Positions 23,429-37,611 are shown, counted from the first letter of the stretch. The stretch is 64,000 nt of DNA from Sweltsa coloradensis (GCA_024449915.1 JAMZAV010005024.1:1-64000); one strand, 5' to 3'. Notes: generated from the sequence alone by a model not told the origin. A program made the numbers and translations.

Positions 23429-23516
23429 GTTAATTTAATTTTTAAAAAAACACACCACGCAATTCCTCTACTATGAATTACAAAAAAAAGAAATCTCGGG
23501 TCGCGGTATGATTCAT

Positions 23517-23539
23517 GCCACACGTTCGGGCAGCCAAAT
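23517..23539 (-). promoter_or_regulatory. Candidate primer-binding site of the Gypsy element
   Basis: On the minus strand the sequence after the 5' LTR reads ATT then TGGCTGCCCGAACGTG. TGG next to the LTR is the complement of a tRNA CCA end, so the position is right. It resembles the tRNA-Lys complement with one extra base, but I could not assign the tRNA with confidence. Confidence 0.5.
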
Positions 23540-25598
23540 TGTGATACTCAAGCCCTAAAAGTTGCCCGACTCTGGACTTGGCAGACTAATTTACATTGAT
23601 AATTTCGATTACTAGCTCAGACTTAAAGCACAAAAACTCATTAAAGAAAATTAATTTTTACTAATTATTCTCACAATAATTAATTCATTAATCACCTGAA
23701 ATCCTGTACTAAAATACACGTCCTTACATTCAGCCTAATCCTACCTTACTTCCTTGCGGTGGCGGAATACTTGCCGTCGGAACTCAGCTAGCCCTCCGAA
23801 GCGACGATAACAATGCCTACGTCCGGTTAACCTCAGGGTAGGAATTGTTAGGGTGTCTAACTACTGGAAAATATACTGCATGGATGTTGAACAATGTCTA
23901 GTTCACTATTGACAATTTCAATATGGTGATACAAACTTCCTTACTAATCTACCTGCCTAACGAGCTCGTGAATTCCTATTTCGACTGAACTATTACTAGA
24001 TGAACAATACAACATTTTTTTATGAAAAGAATATCTTTAGTTTAAAAGAATACAAAATGATAAATTGAACTGTCATTTGACAGGTACTTCACCTTCTGCC
24101 GTAGAATTGTTTTTAATCCAATTGTAGAGACTTGATGATATGATGACATTATTTTTTATATGCGCACATTGACACTTTGTAGCACTATTTTTTATGTTGC
24201 ACTATGGGAATACGTAGATTTATCTTGAGGCGGAACGATGATAAATACTGAAGGATTAATCCATTGACATGGGCGATGTCGGGAGTCGATCCAACACTCC
24301 TAGGCATCCAACATCAGCTTACACGATCGGTCCTCCTTTAGACGAGAATTCTCGAAGATTCTATGTTGAGTGGTGTCAACAGACACACGTAGATTTTTAT
24401 ATTTATCGCTGATCAATGATTATGACTCGCTACTTGTGATATATTGATTTTATTATGCGGATATGTGTAGCATTAGCGCCGCTACAGTTCGTAGAAACAA
24501 TATTTACGTTGAAGAAAAACAGTCACTCTCGTAGAAACTTACTCAATCAGCACTCCTTGAGTGGTCTGATGACAACGAAGAATAATAAAACAAAGTTTTA
24601 TTATTTATTATTAGATTAACTCAAAGATGATATTTTCGACGGATTTTGTTGATATGAACCACATTTGACATTGGTTGAACCGAAGACTATTACATTGATA
24701 CGCTGAACATGAACTGATTATACAATCACACTTAAAAAATTATGACATTTCACAATTACTTTTCCCGATTAACTCAACTATTGCTTTTACCACCACACTT
24801 CACCCGAACCGAACCGAAATATAGGTTTCTGATTGCCACCCGAAGCTGTAGCAACCATCTAACAATTAAACCTTGCGCGACGCCATAGCGGTACGTGGCT
24901 GAATCGATGGCCTCCGCTCGAAGACTGCAGTGAGTCGTGTTGGTTTTCACGAAAACACCAGTATGGCCCCTCAATGACATGGTGAAGCCTCTCAGATTCC
25001 TAGTATCTGACCAATTATATACCCGAAACATCTCAACTTGAACCACAGTCCCTGGGTTAAAATACTTGGACTTAAGCCCTTTGTCAAGCCATCCTATTGA
25101 CTCACCCCTAACTATAGAAAGAAACCACTCTCAAAAATACTGCGTAGCAGCTACTCGGAATCAAGATAACATCTGTTATTTCGGCTAGGTAACCAGTCAA
25201 CCGAACAATAATCGCCGACTAGCTGGCATCTGACGACTTACGATGCGCTCAAAGCTATACACTCTGTCCAGACCTCTGTCTCCGAACAACATGATTTCTA
25301 TTCACCAATTCTTTGAAAACCAATTACCTGAAGGGCACTACGCCTCTGCGTTGAGATTTTAGACTGAAATCTAGTTTCTAAATACTTCCAAACCTTGAGT
25401 TTCGTTCTAGAAGATTCATTATTATTATTTTATTATTAATATTGAGTTGTCTAATTAATGAAGCTGGCTTTATGCATGGCATGTAATTAAGAATATGATT
25501 GATTAATAATTGGATGTAAACTTGAGATGCAAATTTTAGTATGCAAATTTGAATAAAAAATCAAAGGTTGGAAGCAGCCTACGCTACCTAACATCACA
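23540..25598 (-). repeat. Gypsy LTR 2 (shared middle LTR)
   Basis: About 2.06 kb, the cleanest of the three copies. It serves as the 5' LTR of internal copy 1 and the 3' LTR of internal copy 2. Ends are TGTGAT and ATCACA. Confidence 0.92.
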
Positions 25599-27153
25599 AT
25601 TACCCTCTCAGGAATAATTATAATTAGAATACATTCTAATTATTCCTCTCCGTCAATAGCGAATGACAATGTTTGATTTTTTTTTTTTTTATATCAAAGT
25701 ACAAAAAGAAAATTGTAAAAATTAATTATTACTAAGTTTCATTATTACCCATTGTAATGCATTGTAGCATTGTATACCTTCACCTCATGTTACATTAAAA
25801 ATAAAATTCAAAATTGAAATTGAAAACCAAAAACCAAAAACTCAAAAATTTTCTAAGTTCTAAGGTACTCTTAGGTGGAACGGACTATAGCTTGCGGTTA
25901 CATAATCATTGTTTACTTCCGCCTGCTTCAACTACCCAGACTGGTTCTCTTGGGCGAGGTCACCTACCTCCCCTTCCTCTCAGCTGGTCCTTCACTCGTC
26001 TTGCAGTGAGGCTGCCTCAACACACCCCTCCTGCGCATGCGCGCTCCCTACAGCTCTGTTGCTGTCTGAGTGGTGTCACAGATCGACACACCCACCTAGG
26101 TCGTCTGCTAGACTCTCTACCTGTCAATCACTTTCCCTTTCCGTCCGTCACCAAATACCATTCTACTAGACATTTTGTCTGGCTAAACACATACATAGAT
26201 ACATAAAAGTAACTCAATTTTTGAAATGGTAAGTATAATCGTTCCCCACATAACTTATTATTTTAGCTTTCCTTCGTCCTGGTACTAGGTTCCTGTTCTA
26301 AATAATTGACATTTATGTGTGTGTGCGAATTGATACAACATCCCTTCCACCCTCTCTTTGTTATTTATTTACTCGCTGCGTACTCAAGAAACTACCTGAT
26401 TCGCTCCTTGCTATCTCGCAAGTACATTATGTAAATAAAAGATTCCATTTTGATAATTCAATCCACATTTACTTTAAATCATCAGCTACAATGATACGCC
26501 TCCAGCAAATAAAAGAAAAATACTCCATAGCCACTGCTTAATCCCGGCAAACCATAGCTGCCTGCTTGCTTGATCTCAGCACGGGAAAGCCACACATTAT
26601 TTATTTAATTACGGCCTTGACGTTATCATACTTTTCACTAATGACATCTGATCTAGGATTAACTACCCTCTCAAAGGAATTCCACCAAAATTACGTTACT
26701 ACAGTAGCCTCTAATTCCCCAATGCTGACATAAACTAGTACTGAAATTAATTTTGCATACTACTTCCAGCTGACACACACAATCCTCTTAATCTATTTTA
26801 TTTAGCACCCTCAGGACCTACAAGTAATCACTGTAACAAATTTGTCATGTAGTTCCTTATTACCACCCTCTCAGCAATTGCTTTTCTACTCTATTTTTTA
26901 CTCAAATTTTGCACTTCAGGTGCAACTTTCACACAAAAAAAATTAGTTAATTACTCCTCCTTCTATTTTAACACAGGTTGATTACCATAAAACAATTAGA
27001 ACAAACTACAAATTATACCAGAAAAATTGAACTCAGGACACAATAATATCTCGTTCCCTGATATCATATCAGTGACACATCCACAATATTTTGTTCCCTT
27101 TGTTCACCACACATATTTACAGTTTTATATTCACAGTTGATTCGGTTACAGGT
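25599..27153 (-). other. 3' untranslated region of Gypsy internal copy 2
   Basis: No recognisable gene lies between the pol stop and LTR 2. On the minus strand GAGAGGGTAAT abuts the LTR and is a reasonable polypurine tract. Short plus-strand frames at 25814-26541 are not conserved as proteins in copy 1. Confidence 0.65.
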
Positions 27154-30100
27154 TTAGGTGTTTAGGGTAAGGTAGGGTTTGAGGTTGACCACATTAAACA
27201 CCCCCTTAGACACACCCCCTTCGTTAACCAATTCGTAGGCATTGATACCCGCCACAGAGGCCACGTAGAAAGGTCCCTCAAAAACGTCAAACATCTTCTT
27301 ACACACTTTAGCTGATAGATTCGAGACATTCAATGATTTTAATAACACCCGATCACCTACCTTAAAAATCGTTTTCTTAGGAAACTTATTCTCGTGTCTT
27401 AGTTTTCGTTTTTCTGCCTTACTCAGTAGCTGATCATTAGCTAACATTACTTTTACCTCATGCGGTGTCTCTGCCACATTATCTATCGGAGACGTGAATA
27501 AAGACTTGACCTTAAGTTTTACTGTTCGATTGTAATGCAACTCCAATGGGGTGTAACCTGTACTCTCATGATGTACTGAATTGATTAGGGTTTCCTCCTG
27601 GGGTATCCACTTGACCCAACTAGCATGATTCTCTGCACAATAGGTTCTCAAAATACGGCCTATCTCTTTCATAACCCGTTCTACTGGGTTCGACGCCGGG
27701 TGCCTAATGGAACTCATATAAACCTTTACACCTCTTTCTTCTAGAGCTTCGTTCCACTCTCTTGAAGAATACTGGGTCCCATGATCACATAATACCCGCT
27801 GAGGTACCTGCACTGTGTCCATGTATAGCCTAGCTTTGTTGGCGACAGCCACAGCTGTTTGTTTAACAAGAGGATATAAAGTAACTAACTTTGAGAATAC
27901 ATCAAGAAACACTAAAATATACCGCATATTATGCTGTCCACGTGGCAGAGGGCCAAAGATGTCAGTACTCACAAGCTGTCCTACCCCTGACGGTATTATG
28001 GGTGTGTAAGTCCCGTGTTCGATTCTAGTTTGATGTTTTGTCCTTTGACAACGATCACACGCCCCAATAAACTTTCTGATTAATCTAGCTTGATGTTGAC
28101 TGTAAAAACACTCTTGCATAGCCATGATGCACTTTCTAGCCCCAAAATGACCTTGTTCTACATGTACACTCTCGATTACTTGATTTATGACAGCCTTAGG
28201 CAAACACAATTTCCACGAAGAATTGACATTTTTACGGAAAAACAGTTTTTTATCGTGAAGCTGGAATGTACCACCTAGGTCAGTATCTCCTTCTTCTAGC
28301 TGTGTGATAATCTTATTCCAATGCTCATCCTGCCTTTGATAAACATCTATATTCTTGAACACCTTTCTTAACTCAGGAGTAACGCTTTTAATCAATGGTG
28401 AAATGATGACGTCATGATTAGATTTCTGAATCTCTTGAAGCTCTCCATCGGATTTTACAGGAAATCTACTTAGTATGTCTGCCACGACATTTAACTTTCC
28501 CGGGCTATGGATAATCTTAAACTTAAATTGCTGAATGAAAAGTATCCACCTCGTCAACCTACTAGATAGCAGCCTACTTCTCATGAGAAAGGTCAGTGCC
28601 TTGTGATCTGTAATTATCGTTAACTCAGCCCCTAGGATGAAAATTCTAAACTTCATTAGACTCCAAACAACAGATAAAAGTTCTTTTTCGGAAACCGTGT
28701 AGTGTAGTTCTCCACCCCTAATGACTCGAGATGCCATACACACTACCCTCTCTCTCCCCTCCTCGTCTACTTGAAATAGGTACGCCCCTAGTCCTAGGTC
28801 GCTAGCATCGCATCTTAAAAAGAACGGCCTATCGTATTGTGGAAACTTCAACTGTATTGTTGTAATGAAAAGTTTTTTTACCTCTAAGAAAGCTGCTTCC
28901 TGTTTGTCTGTCCATACCCATTTAGCCTGTTTGAGTAACAACTCTTGTAACGCTGTTGTCGATTGTGCGTACCGATCTGAGTACAGCCTGTAGTAAGAAC
29001 ATATTCCTAGAAAACCCTTAAGTTGTCGTTGATTCTTCGGTCTAGGCCAATTATGAATGATCTCTAACTTCCTAGGATCCGGACTCAATCCCTGATTACT
29101 GAGAATATGTCCTAAACACGGTAACTTGAACTGACAAAATTTTGACTTATTTAAATTTACTGTGCATCCCGCGTTTTCTAAGCGATCCAAAACAATGTCT
29201 ACATGCTGGATATGTTCCTTATACGTTAATGATCGGATAATTAAGTCGTCTACGTAGACCCGACAGAAACTTTCAATATCAAATCCTAATACATGATTCA
29301 AAGCTCGTACAAACGATGCAACACTGGTATTTAACCCAAACGGTAAGACTGTAAATGAATACACACATTCTTTGTGTTTAAATGACACTAAAGGCCTGCT
29401 CTCTTTAGCTAAGGGTACTTGCCAATAACTCGCAATTAAATCTAATGAAGTTAAATATTTGAAGGTACCGAAACCCTGCAACAACTCCTGTGGTGGACAA
29501 GGACTCTCATGTTCTTGCACTAGCCGCCTATTCAAATGTCGCGCGTCTAGACACAGCCGAACCGCACCCCCCTTCTTAGTGACTACCACCATCGGACTAA
29601 TGTACGGGCTTGTTGCTCTCTCTATCACGCCACATTGTAACATCTTCTCAATCTCTTTGTCAACCGCCTCTTTGTGAGCATAAGGTATCGGATAATTTTT
29701 TTCAAAGAACCCTTCATCACTTTTTATTTTTAGTTTACATTCGAAACCTTTAATCCTTCCCGGTGTCTCCTTGAAAACCTTCCTATGTTTAAACAAAACA
29801 TCCCGTAACGCAGTCTTTTCTTCAGAATCTAACAATAATCCCTCGATTGTTTGATCTATCTTATCTACATCCGGTAGGTTACAACTAATTAAATTTTGAT
29901 AACCAATTGTTTCCCCTTCTAAATTATCCTGAGTAACATGACAAACTGTAGTAAACCCTCTATCTTCCTCCTCAGTGAACTTATGCATTTTAACAAGACT
30001 GGAATTTACAATGCAATTATCAATTTTGATGATTTTAGATTTAAAGTCTATGTTAACGGCGTTCTCTGTCAACCAATCTATCCCAAGTATAACTTCCTTC

Positions 30101-30464
30101 ACTAGGTTGGCAACCACTAAACAAATAGCCTTGGTCTGTATATCTCCGATCTGTACGTCCACAAATATTTGTTTAGTTACTTTTTTACTTCTTTTACTCG
30201 TCGCGCCGAGTACTGTGATCCCTACTACTGGTAGTGAAACTATTGACTCCCCCCTATTTTTTAATACATCGTAAAACTCTTCGGATATGCAGGACACCTC
30301 ACTACCCGTATCAAGCAGCGCAGTTACCTCTGTCTTTTCTAGTTTTATTTCTACTGTTGGACAACTAGGAATCTCCTTCCCTCCTTCTTCTTTCCTTTCT
30401 TCTTCATCTAACAAAAACTCGCTCGGCTTCTGAAAGATCGACCTGACTTGAAGAGCGGCACAGT
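27154..30464 (-). CDS. pol: Gypsy Pol, internal copy 2 (intact open frame)
   Basis: A single open frame encodes about 1,086 residues from the first Met (30414) and is open for about 17 more codons back to the end of gag. Residue numbers are from that Met. Protease: LLDTGSEVSC (DTG at 35-37). RT: RLCLDARHLNRRL, then VYVDDLII (YVDD at 387-390). RNase H: CDASDLGLGAYL (D536), EKELLSVVW (E578), TDHKALTFL (D603), ADILSRFP (D646). Integrase: H751, H756, C786, C789 for zinc; STDIFGP (D818), LCDHGTQYSS (D877), NPVERVMKEIGR (E912). All catalytic residues I looked for are present, so this Pol could be functional. It lies in the -1 frame relative to gag and has no chromodomain that I can see. Confidence 0.95.
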
Positions 30465-32360
30465 TTAATGCAGGTTGGTCGGCTCCGCCCTGTTCCCCAA
30501 CCCCACATTGTTTCCCGATCCTTGAGAAGTAACCTGTTCTCCGCTAGCTCTAATGGGTGTTGAACTCACGAGGTTAGGCCCTTGACTGTCACGATTTTGA
30601 TTGTAGCGCGAATTTCTGTTGTCTGTTCTCCAGTTATTGTTATGATGACGCTCGGGTTGCACTTCCCTGTTCCCTAATGATTGATTATTATTTCTCCGGG
30701 GCGTCATAAATGAAATGTTTTCACTCTCATATAGTTTGAGTCTTTCGACAGTCTGTTCCACTGTCAGTTCCTTCCTAAGTAACACTACCTTTACTTCTTC
30801 TCGGAAATGACTAATTAGCTTTCTTGCGAGAGCATTCTCTGTGATAGGACAAGTTAAATAGGCCGCTTGCCTGGCTAAGCGTTGCACATAGACTGACATA
30901 GACTCATTGCTGTACTGTGGGTATTTACCCGTGTAGATAAGCTGCACTAGATTATCTTGCTCGATCTCGTTCCAATATTTTCCATGAAACCTGCCTTGAA
31001 TTGAATGTAGTTACTGAATTCATTCTCTCTCAACACAGTTTTGACAGGACCCGCAACAACACTGTGTTGCCAAATTTAGCTTAGTCTCCTCATCGACCTT
31101 GTATAAACGAAACTTGTTTTCTAACATGCGGATAAACTCAACAGGATGTAATCCACTAGCCTGTGCTATCAAACATTATCTCCTCTTTACTCAGTCGCTC
31201 ACTGACGTAATTCTCCCTTGCCCATGACGTTCTTATGTTAGTATCCTCAGGCACCCTATGGCCAGACTCACCCCCCGTTAGTTTCCTCACTTCCTCGATG
31301 ATTTTTATCTTCATTTCCGGTATGTCCTGATGACGCAATATCTCCCGTGTTATTTTTGCCTCTTCTTTTACCTGATTTTATCTGGTTTCACCATTGCCCT
31401 CTTCTACTTGATTAACCTGGCCTTGTATACTGTCAACCTGTACTTTTAAACTCTTTATTTTCTCTAACCTGTCTGTTCTGATTGTCTTTTACTTCGGTCA
31501 TTGCCATGGTCACAGATTTTATTTTTCCATAGCAACTCCCTGGTGTACTATACACTGATCTATTCTTTGTTTTTCTTCCTGAATGACCGTCTCTACCTTT
31601 TTGATTTTATTTTCGACATCTGTCTTTACTTGAACGCATTGTTTACTAATTGTTTCCTCCTGTTTTGTCAAATTTGACATTGAACTTCTGTTCTACCCCT
31701 ACAAGATCTTTTTCTACCTGTTTGACTTTATCCTGTACCTCTTCTATCTGCCCACTCGCATACTCCTTCTGATCCTGAATCTGTCTTTTCATCTCCTCTA
31801 ACATGAGAGACTGTCGTTCTACTGTCTGTCTAATGTCTGTTTAAACTCGGCCGATAAGTTATCTATTTTTTCAATCTGTTCTTACCGCTTGTTCCTTCTA
31901 TAGCCTGTTTCAAATCACTTGCCTGTTTATCTGTTTTTTCTGACTGTTCGTCTATAGCCTGTTTCAAATCACTCGCCTGTTTATCTGTTTTTTCCGCCCT
32001 TTTATCTGCTTTTTCTGCCTGTTCTTCTAATAACTCCTGCATCAATTTAAACATTCTTTGAAACCCATCCTCGTTTTCCTCCTTTTTCTTTTGTTCCCCT
32101 GATATTTGCACATCTGAATCGCTCTTTCCTAAACCTTCATCTGACATAGGCTGATTTTCCCCCTCCTGCTCTGTTTCGTCTAGCGTGTTCACTACCAGAC
32201 TTGTGGTGTTATATTCATGATTGCTTGACAGCTACTGTCATCTGGAAAGTTTATCATTGACAGATCCGCGGTTATCAAAGTGTACATCGGGCCCCTCCTT
32301 TTTTTGATACCCCTTGTTACCTAATTTCCTTTTCTTTCCTGTGTTTTTTAATTTAAAAAA
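30465..32360 (-). pseudogene. Gypsy Gag, internal copy 2 (frameshifted)
   Basis: The C-terminal 160 residues (30465-30947) are open and nearly identical to copy 1. Upstream the capsid and coiled-coil parts are split by several small indels. In 31863-32192 the coiled coil carries a repeated block (EKTDKQASDLKQAI, twice) where copy 1 has fewer, so the heptad region differs in repeat number. The start of the gene, about 32300-32360, is disrupted by homopolymer indels. Confidence 0.8.
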
Positions 32361-32444
32361 AAAACCACCACGAAATTTCCTCTACTATGAATTACAAAAA
32401 AAAAATCCGGGTGCAGTAGATTCATCCACACTTGGGCCCCAAAT

Positions 32445-34431
32445 TGTGAACTCAAGCCCAAAATTTTTCCCCGGGATCTGGATTTGGGCAGACAAATTTT
32501 ACATTGATAATTTCGATTTACTAGCTAGACTTAAAGCCAAAAACTCAAAAAAAAAAATTAAATTTTTTACAAATTATCTCAAAATAATTAACTTTAATCA
32601 CTGAAAACCCCGTACAAAAATTTTAACGTCCTTACATTCAGCCTAACCCTACCTTACTTCCCTTGCGATGGGATATTTTCCGTCAAAACAGTAGCCCTCA
32701 AGCGACGATAACAATGCCTACTTTGGGTTTTACCTAGGTTAGGAATTTGTTGGGGTGTCTTACTACTGGGAAAAAATACTGCTGGGTTGAAAATGTTGGT
32801 TACTTTGACATTGCATGGGGGTGAACAATTTCTTACTATCTACCTACCTAACGAGCCGTAAAATTCCCTTTCGAAGAACTTTTACTAATGAACAATACCA
32901 CATTTTTTTATGAAAAGAATATCTTTATTTTAAAAAATAAAAAATGAAAATTAAACTGTCATTTGAAGGTATTTTCCCCTTCTGCCGTAAATTTTTTTTT
33001 AAATCCTTGTGGAGATTGTGATAAGACACTTTTTTTAATGCGACATGACATTTTGTAGCACATTTTTTATGTTGCATATGGGAATACGGAGATTTTCTGA
33101 GCGGAAAACGATGATAAATTTGGAGATTAATCCATTGAAGGGCGTGTCGGGGTCTCCACACTTGGCATCCCATCGGCTTACACGACGGTCCTCCTTTAGA
33201 CAAAATTCTCGAGTTTTCTATTTTGATGGTGTCAACAGACAACGTAGTTTTTTATTTTTCATAAATAAATGATTATGACCCGATTTGTGATATTTTTTTT
33301 TTATTATGCGGATATGTTAGCTTTACCCGTACAGTTGTAAAAAAATATTTACGTTGGAAAAAAAAAACAGTCACCCCGTGAAATTTACTCAAACAGCATC
33401 CTTGAGTGGTCGGAACAACGAAAATAATAAAAAAAAGTTTTTTTATTTATTATTTGATTAAATCAGAAGATATTTTCGAGAATTTATGTTTTTAGAACCA
33501 CATTTGGGGCTGGGTTTTAAACCAAGGGGCTATTACATTGTCGCTGAACATGAAAAGATATACAAATCACACTTTGAAAAAATTAATTCACAATTACTTT
33601 TTCCGATAACTCAACTATTTCTTTTCCCCCCACATTCACCCGAAACCGAAAACCCAAATAGAGGTTTTTGATTGCCACCCGAAGCTGTAGCAACCCATCT
33701 AACAAATTAAACCTTGCGCGACGCCAAAAGCGGTACGTGGCTGAATCGATGGCCTCCGCTCGAAGACTGAGTGAGTCGTGTTTGGTTTTCACGAAAACAC
33801 CAGTATGGCCCCTCAAGACTGGTGAAGCCTCTGATCCAATTATATTGACCAATTATACCGAAACATCTCAAACTTGAAACCACAGTTCCCTGGGTTAAAA
33901 TACTTGGACTTAAGCCTTTGTCAAGCCATCCTATTGACTCACCCCTAACTATAGAAGAAACCACTCTCAAAAATACTGCGTAGCAGCTACTCGGAATCAA
34001 GATAACATTGTTATTTCGGCTAGGTAACCAGTCAACCGAACAATAATCGCCGACTAGTGGCATCTGACGACTTACGATGCGCTCAAAGCTATACACTCTG
34101 TCCAGACCTCGTCTCCAAACAATATGATTTCTATTTACCAATTCCTTGAAAACCAATTACCTGAAGGGCAATAGCCTCTGCGTTGAGATTTTAGACTGGG
34201 AAATTAGTTTCTAAATACTTCCAAGCCTTGAGTTTCGTTCGGGGAAGATTCATTATTATTATTTTATTATTAATATTGAGTTGTCTAATTAATGAAGCTG
34301 GCTTTTGCATGGCATGTAATTAAGAATATGATTGATTAATAATTGGAGTTAAACTTGAGATGCAAATTTTAGTATGCAAATTTTAATAAAAAATCAAAGG
34401 TTGGAAGCAGCCTACGCTACCTAACATCACA
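32445..34431 (-). repeat. Gypsy LTR 3 (5' outer)
   Basis: About 1.99 kb, aligned to LTR 2 but with many small deletions and lengthened A or T runs, especially before 33600. It ends ATCACA at 34431 and is followed by the target duplication GTCT and the resumed LINE. Confidence 0.88.
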
Positions 34432-37400
34432 GTCTGTCTAAGGGACATTTTGTCATCGACCATAGGTTCATTTGTTATTTTCCACCAAAATATTCAACAC
34501 TAAATGCTCACAAAATTGCAGAGATAGACCAGTTTGTTTGTTCAAGCGCTGAGAAAAGTGAATCACTTGACATTCTTACATTTTCTGAACATATTTAAAT
34601 CACGATGCAATTGAACGGACTAAAATTCCAAATTACTTTTGCATTGCATCCTCTTGCAGACAACATAGAAGGGGTGGTGGTACAGCAATATTGTGGATTG
34701 TAAATGGGAAAGTGTTACCAAGGCTAGAGATGACATTTTCAATGAAAACGATGAAGTGTTTGAATGTTGCAGTGCTGAAGTGTTTATAAACACGAGTATC
34801 AGCTTTATTGTGTTGTGTGTATACCGGCCACCTAGCGGTGATGTAGATTTATTTTGGTTAAGTTTGAAGAAATTATCACTAAACGTTTTCGAGAAAATAA
34901 AAAAGTGGTAATTGCGGGTGATTTTAATATTAAGTTTATGGTTGATAATGTAGCCTCTCGTAATCTTAAGCAGCTTCTACTTCAATTTAATTTAGCAACG
35001 ACAATTACTGAAACTACTAGAATCGACCCAGTTCATTTCACGGAATCTACCATTGATTATATTTTAACGAATATTAATAATGTTTACAAGGCTTTAGTGT
35101 TTGAAATGGTTTCTCAGCGACCATTTTGGACAAAAAAAATTATAATAAGTGTTATCACACTTCCGTGCATGGTAAAATATGTGAAGAAACGAATCATTAA
35201 TGATAGGAACATACAAATGCTTTCAACTGAAGTAAAAATATGGATTGGGAGTAACGTTTACAATTCTGACTGCCCAAATTTAAAATATCAGGTATTAATA
35301 GGAGAACTATTATATGCGTTCAACAAGCATTGCCCAATAAAGCAAATCAAAATAAACCCAAATTTTAAAAATCAAATTGGATAACAAAAGGTATACGAAT
35401 TGCTAGTAAAGAAAAAACGTTTCCTGTATGGATAGAAGAATCACTTTAAAAATAATTTATTTTTAAATAATTATTATCGTTCATATTGTCGTGTTTATAA
35501 ACGAACTATTGCGCACGCTAAAGCAATGTATTTTAGGTGTAAAATCGAGTCGGCGGTAAACAAATCCAAAGAGATTTGGAATGTTGTGAATTATATGATC
35601 AATACAAAAAGTAAAAATAAATCGAATCAACAGAACATTACCTTAAATTACGACAATAAATGTATTTCCGATGCAGACTCTATTGTTAGCATATTCAATG
35701 AGTATTTCGCAAACATTGCATCGAAGATAGTGGGTGACAAACCGTTCACTTATGAATATATGAAATATCTATATAATTTAAACGTCAATAACACCCAATC
35801 TATGTTCCTTTATCCGACAAATGAGGATGAAGTAAGTGTCATTATAAAATCTTTAAAAAACACTTCGGCGTGTGGCCACGATGAGTTACCAAGTAAAGTT
35901 ATTAAAGCTTGTTCAAAAATCATTAACTAAACCATTAGTTAATATAATTAATTCGTTGTTCGAAACGGGCACGTTTATAGATGACCTTAAAATATCTAAA
36001 GTTATCCTTTGCATAAGAAAAATGACAAGAAAAGTAGGGATAATTACAGGCCAATATCCCTTCTACAGTTATATCTTAAGTATTTGAGAAATTAATGTTT
36101 AAACGGCTAGAGAATTTCTTTGTCACTAGTAAGCTGTTATCAGCACATCAAAGTGGGTTTCAAAAATGCAAATCCACTCACACCACAATTATCGCTTCTT
36201 GTCAACAATTGTTGCCGAGATTAATAAAGGTTCGTCGTCATTAGGGATATTTTGCGATTTGTCGAAGGCTTTCGACTGTGTAAATCATGACCATGCTTTT
36301 GAATAAACTGGAATTTTATGGCGTCCGCGGTAATGCATTAAATCTTTTCAAGTCGTATCTTTCAAATCGGCTACAATTTGTTGAGTCAACTTCAATTGTT
36401 ATGGGTGTGGAGGAAAGGGTTAAATCAAGCCCTAAGCCAATTAAGTGGGGAGTTCCCCAAGGTTCGATTTGGGACCATTATTGTTTTTAATTTTTGTAAA
36501 TGATTTGCCTGGGAATGTGACGGGGTTGTTGAACTTTTTGCAGACGATACGAGTATTCTTGTCAAATATTCTGGAGTTGGTTCTCTTAAAGAGCAGGCTG
36601 AAGCTCAGTTTGGAAAAGTGTTCTAGATGGTTTGAAGATAATAATCTTGTGTTAAATGAAGCTAAAACTAATTTCATACAATTTCATACTATACAAAGTA
36701 GTAAATCTGTCGCTAAGGTCGACAGTTATCAAATCTTACAAATGGCACTCATTTATTAAGAGCGGAGGCAACCAACTCTTTGGGATTGACTCTTGACCAG
36801 CACCTATCGTGGAAATCGCACATTGAAATCCTCTCCCGAAAACTTAGTTCTGCTTGTTATGCAGTCAGAGTGGTGCGTGCCCAGTCAGACCTTGATACAG
36901 CTAGATTAGTGTATTTTTCTGAATTTGAATCAAGAATGTCGTATGGAATTGAGTTTTGGGGGGCCTCTTCAATTGGAAATCAAATATTTACCATACAAAA
37001 GCGTGCAATAAGAATTCTTGGCAGAGCTGTAAGGGACCAGCATGCAAAACCGTTATTTATTCAATTAAATGTTCTGACTTTTTACAGCTATTACATACTT
37101 CAATCAATCTTAAGAGTTAAATTTAATTTGCGGACTATCCCAAACACGATTCAATTCACAGCCATGACACAAGAAGTAAATTCGATCTCTATCAAGACAA
37201 AAAAAACAATAACATTTCTCAATTTAACTCCGACGTCATCAATATTAAATTGTATAATAAATTACCAACTTCCATAAAAGACATCACAGAATTACGATCC
37301 TTTAAATGTAGCTTAAAATCATTTCTTATCGCTAAGAAGAACTTGAAAAAAAATGAATATTTAATGGATAAGTTTTGATTCATAACCACTTATTATTTAT

Positions 37401-37611
37401 TTATACGCGTAAGAAGCTTGTTTATTTGTTACTGTTTTAGTTGCTTTGTATTGTTTTAAAGATGTTTAATTTATTTGTTGATGTTAAATTGACTGATATT
37501 CAATATGCCTTTAAATAGGCTCCACTATAATAATAATTTTGTAATAATTTTTTTGATATTCTTATGATTGTAAGATTGTGGATGAATAAAGAAAATGAAA
37601 ATGAAATGAAA
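34432..37611 (+). pseudogene. LINE ORF2 (endonuclease and RT), copy A
   Basis: This continues the LINE whose ORF1 lies at 13437-14578. An APE-type endonuclease that nicks target DNA begins near 34480 (LNAHKIAEIDQF), with LDILTFSE, then IAGDFNIKFM (34905-34935) and STIDYILTN. RT follows: CGHDELPSKVIKAC, SAHQSGFQKCKSTHTT, WGVPQGSI, and a FADDTSIL catalytic box near 36540. The C-terminal part includes SRMSYGIEFWGASS and LTLDQHLSWKSHIEIL. It ends near 37378, and a GAAAAT/GAAAT-rich tail abuts the satellite. Several frameshifts break the frame. The type matches the jockey/CR1 group. Confidence 0.88.

Larger units (their letters stand above)
14607..34431 (-). mobile_element. Gypsy (Ty3-type) element, tandem three-LTR form
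   Basis: Three LTRs (14607-16695, 23540-25598, 32445-34431) enclose two internal regions with the same minus-strand content: gag, then pol, then a long 3' untranslated region. LTRs start TGTGAT and end ATCACA. The outer edges carry the 4-bp repeat GTCT (14603-14606 and 34432-34435), so the whole block behaves as one insertion. The three-LTR arrangement is what LTR-LTR unequal recombination gives; an assembly duplication is the alternative. Internal copy 1 has the better gag and copy 2 has the intact pol. No env gene is seen. Confidence 0.9.

Noticed and set aside
25599..27153. An env-like gene in the Gypsy element
   Set aside because: No open frame is conserved between the two internal copies, and no signal peptide or membrane segment pattern is visible.
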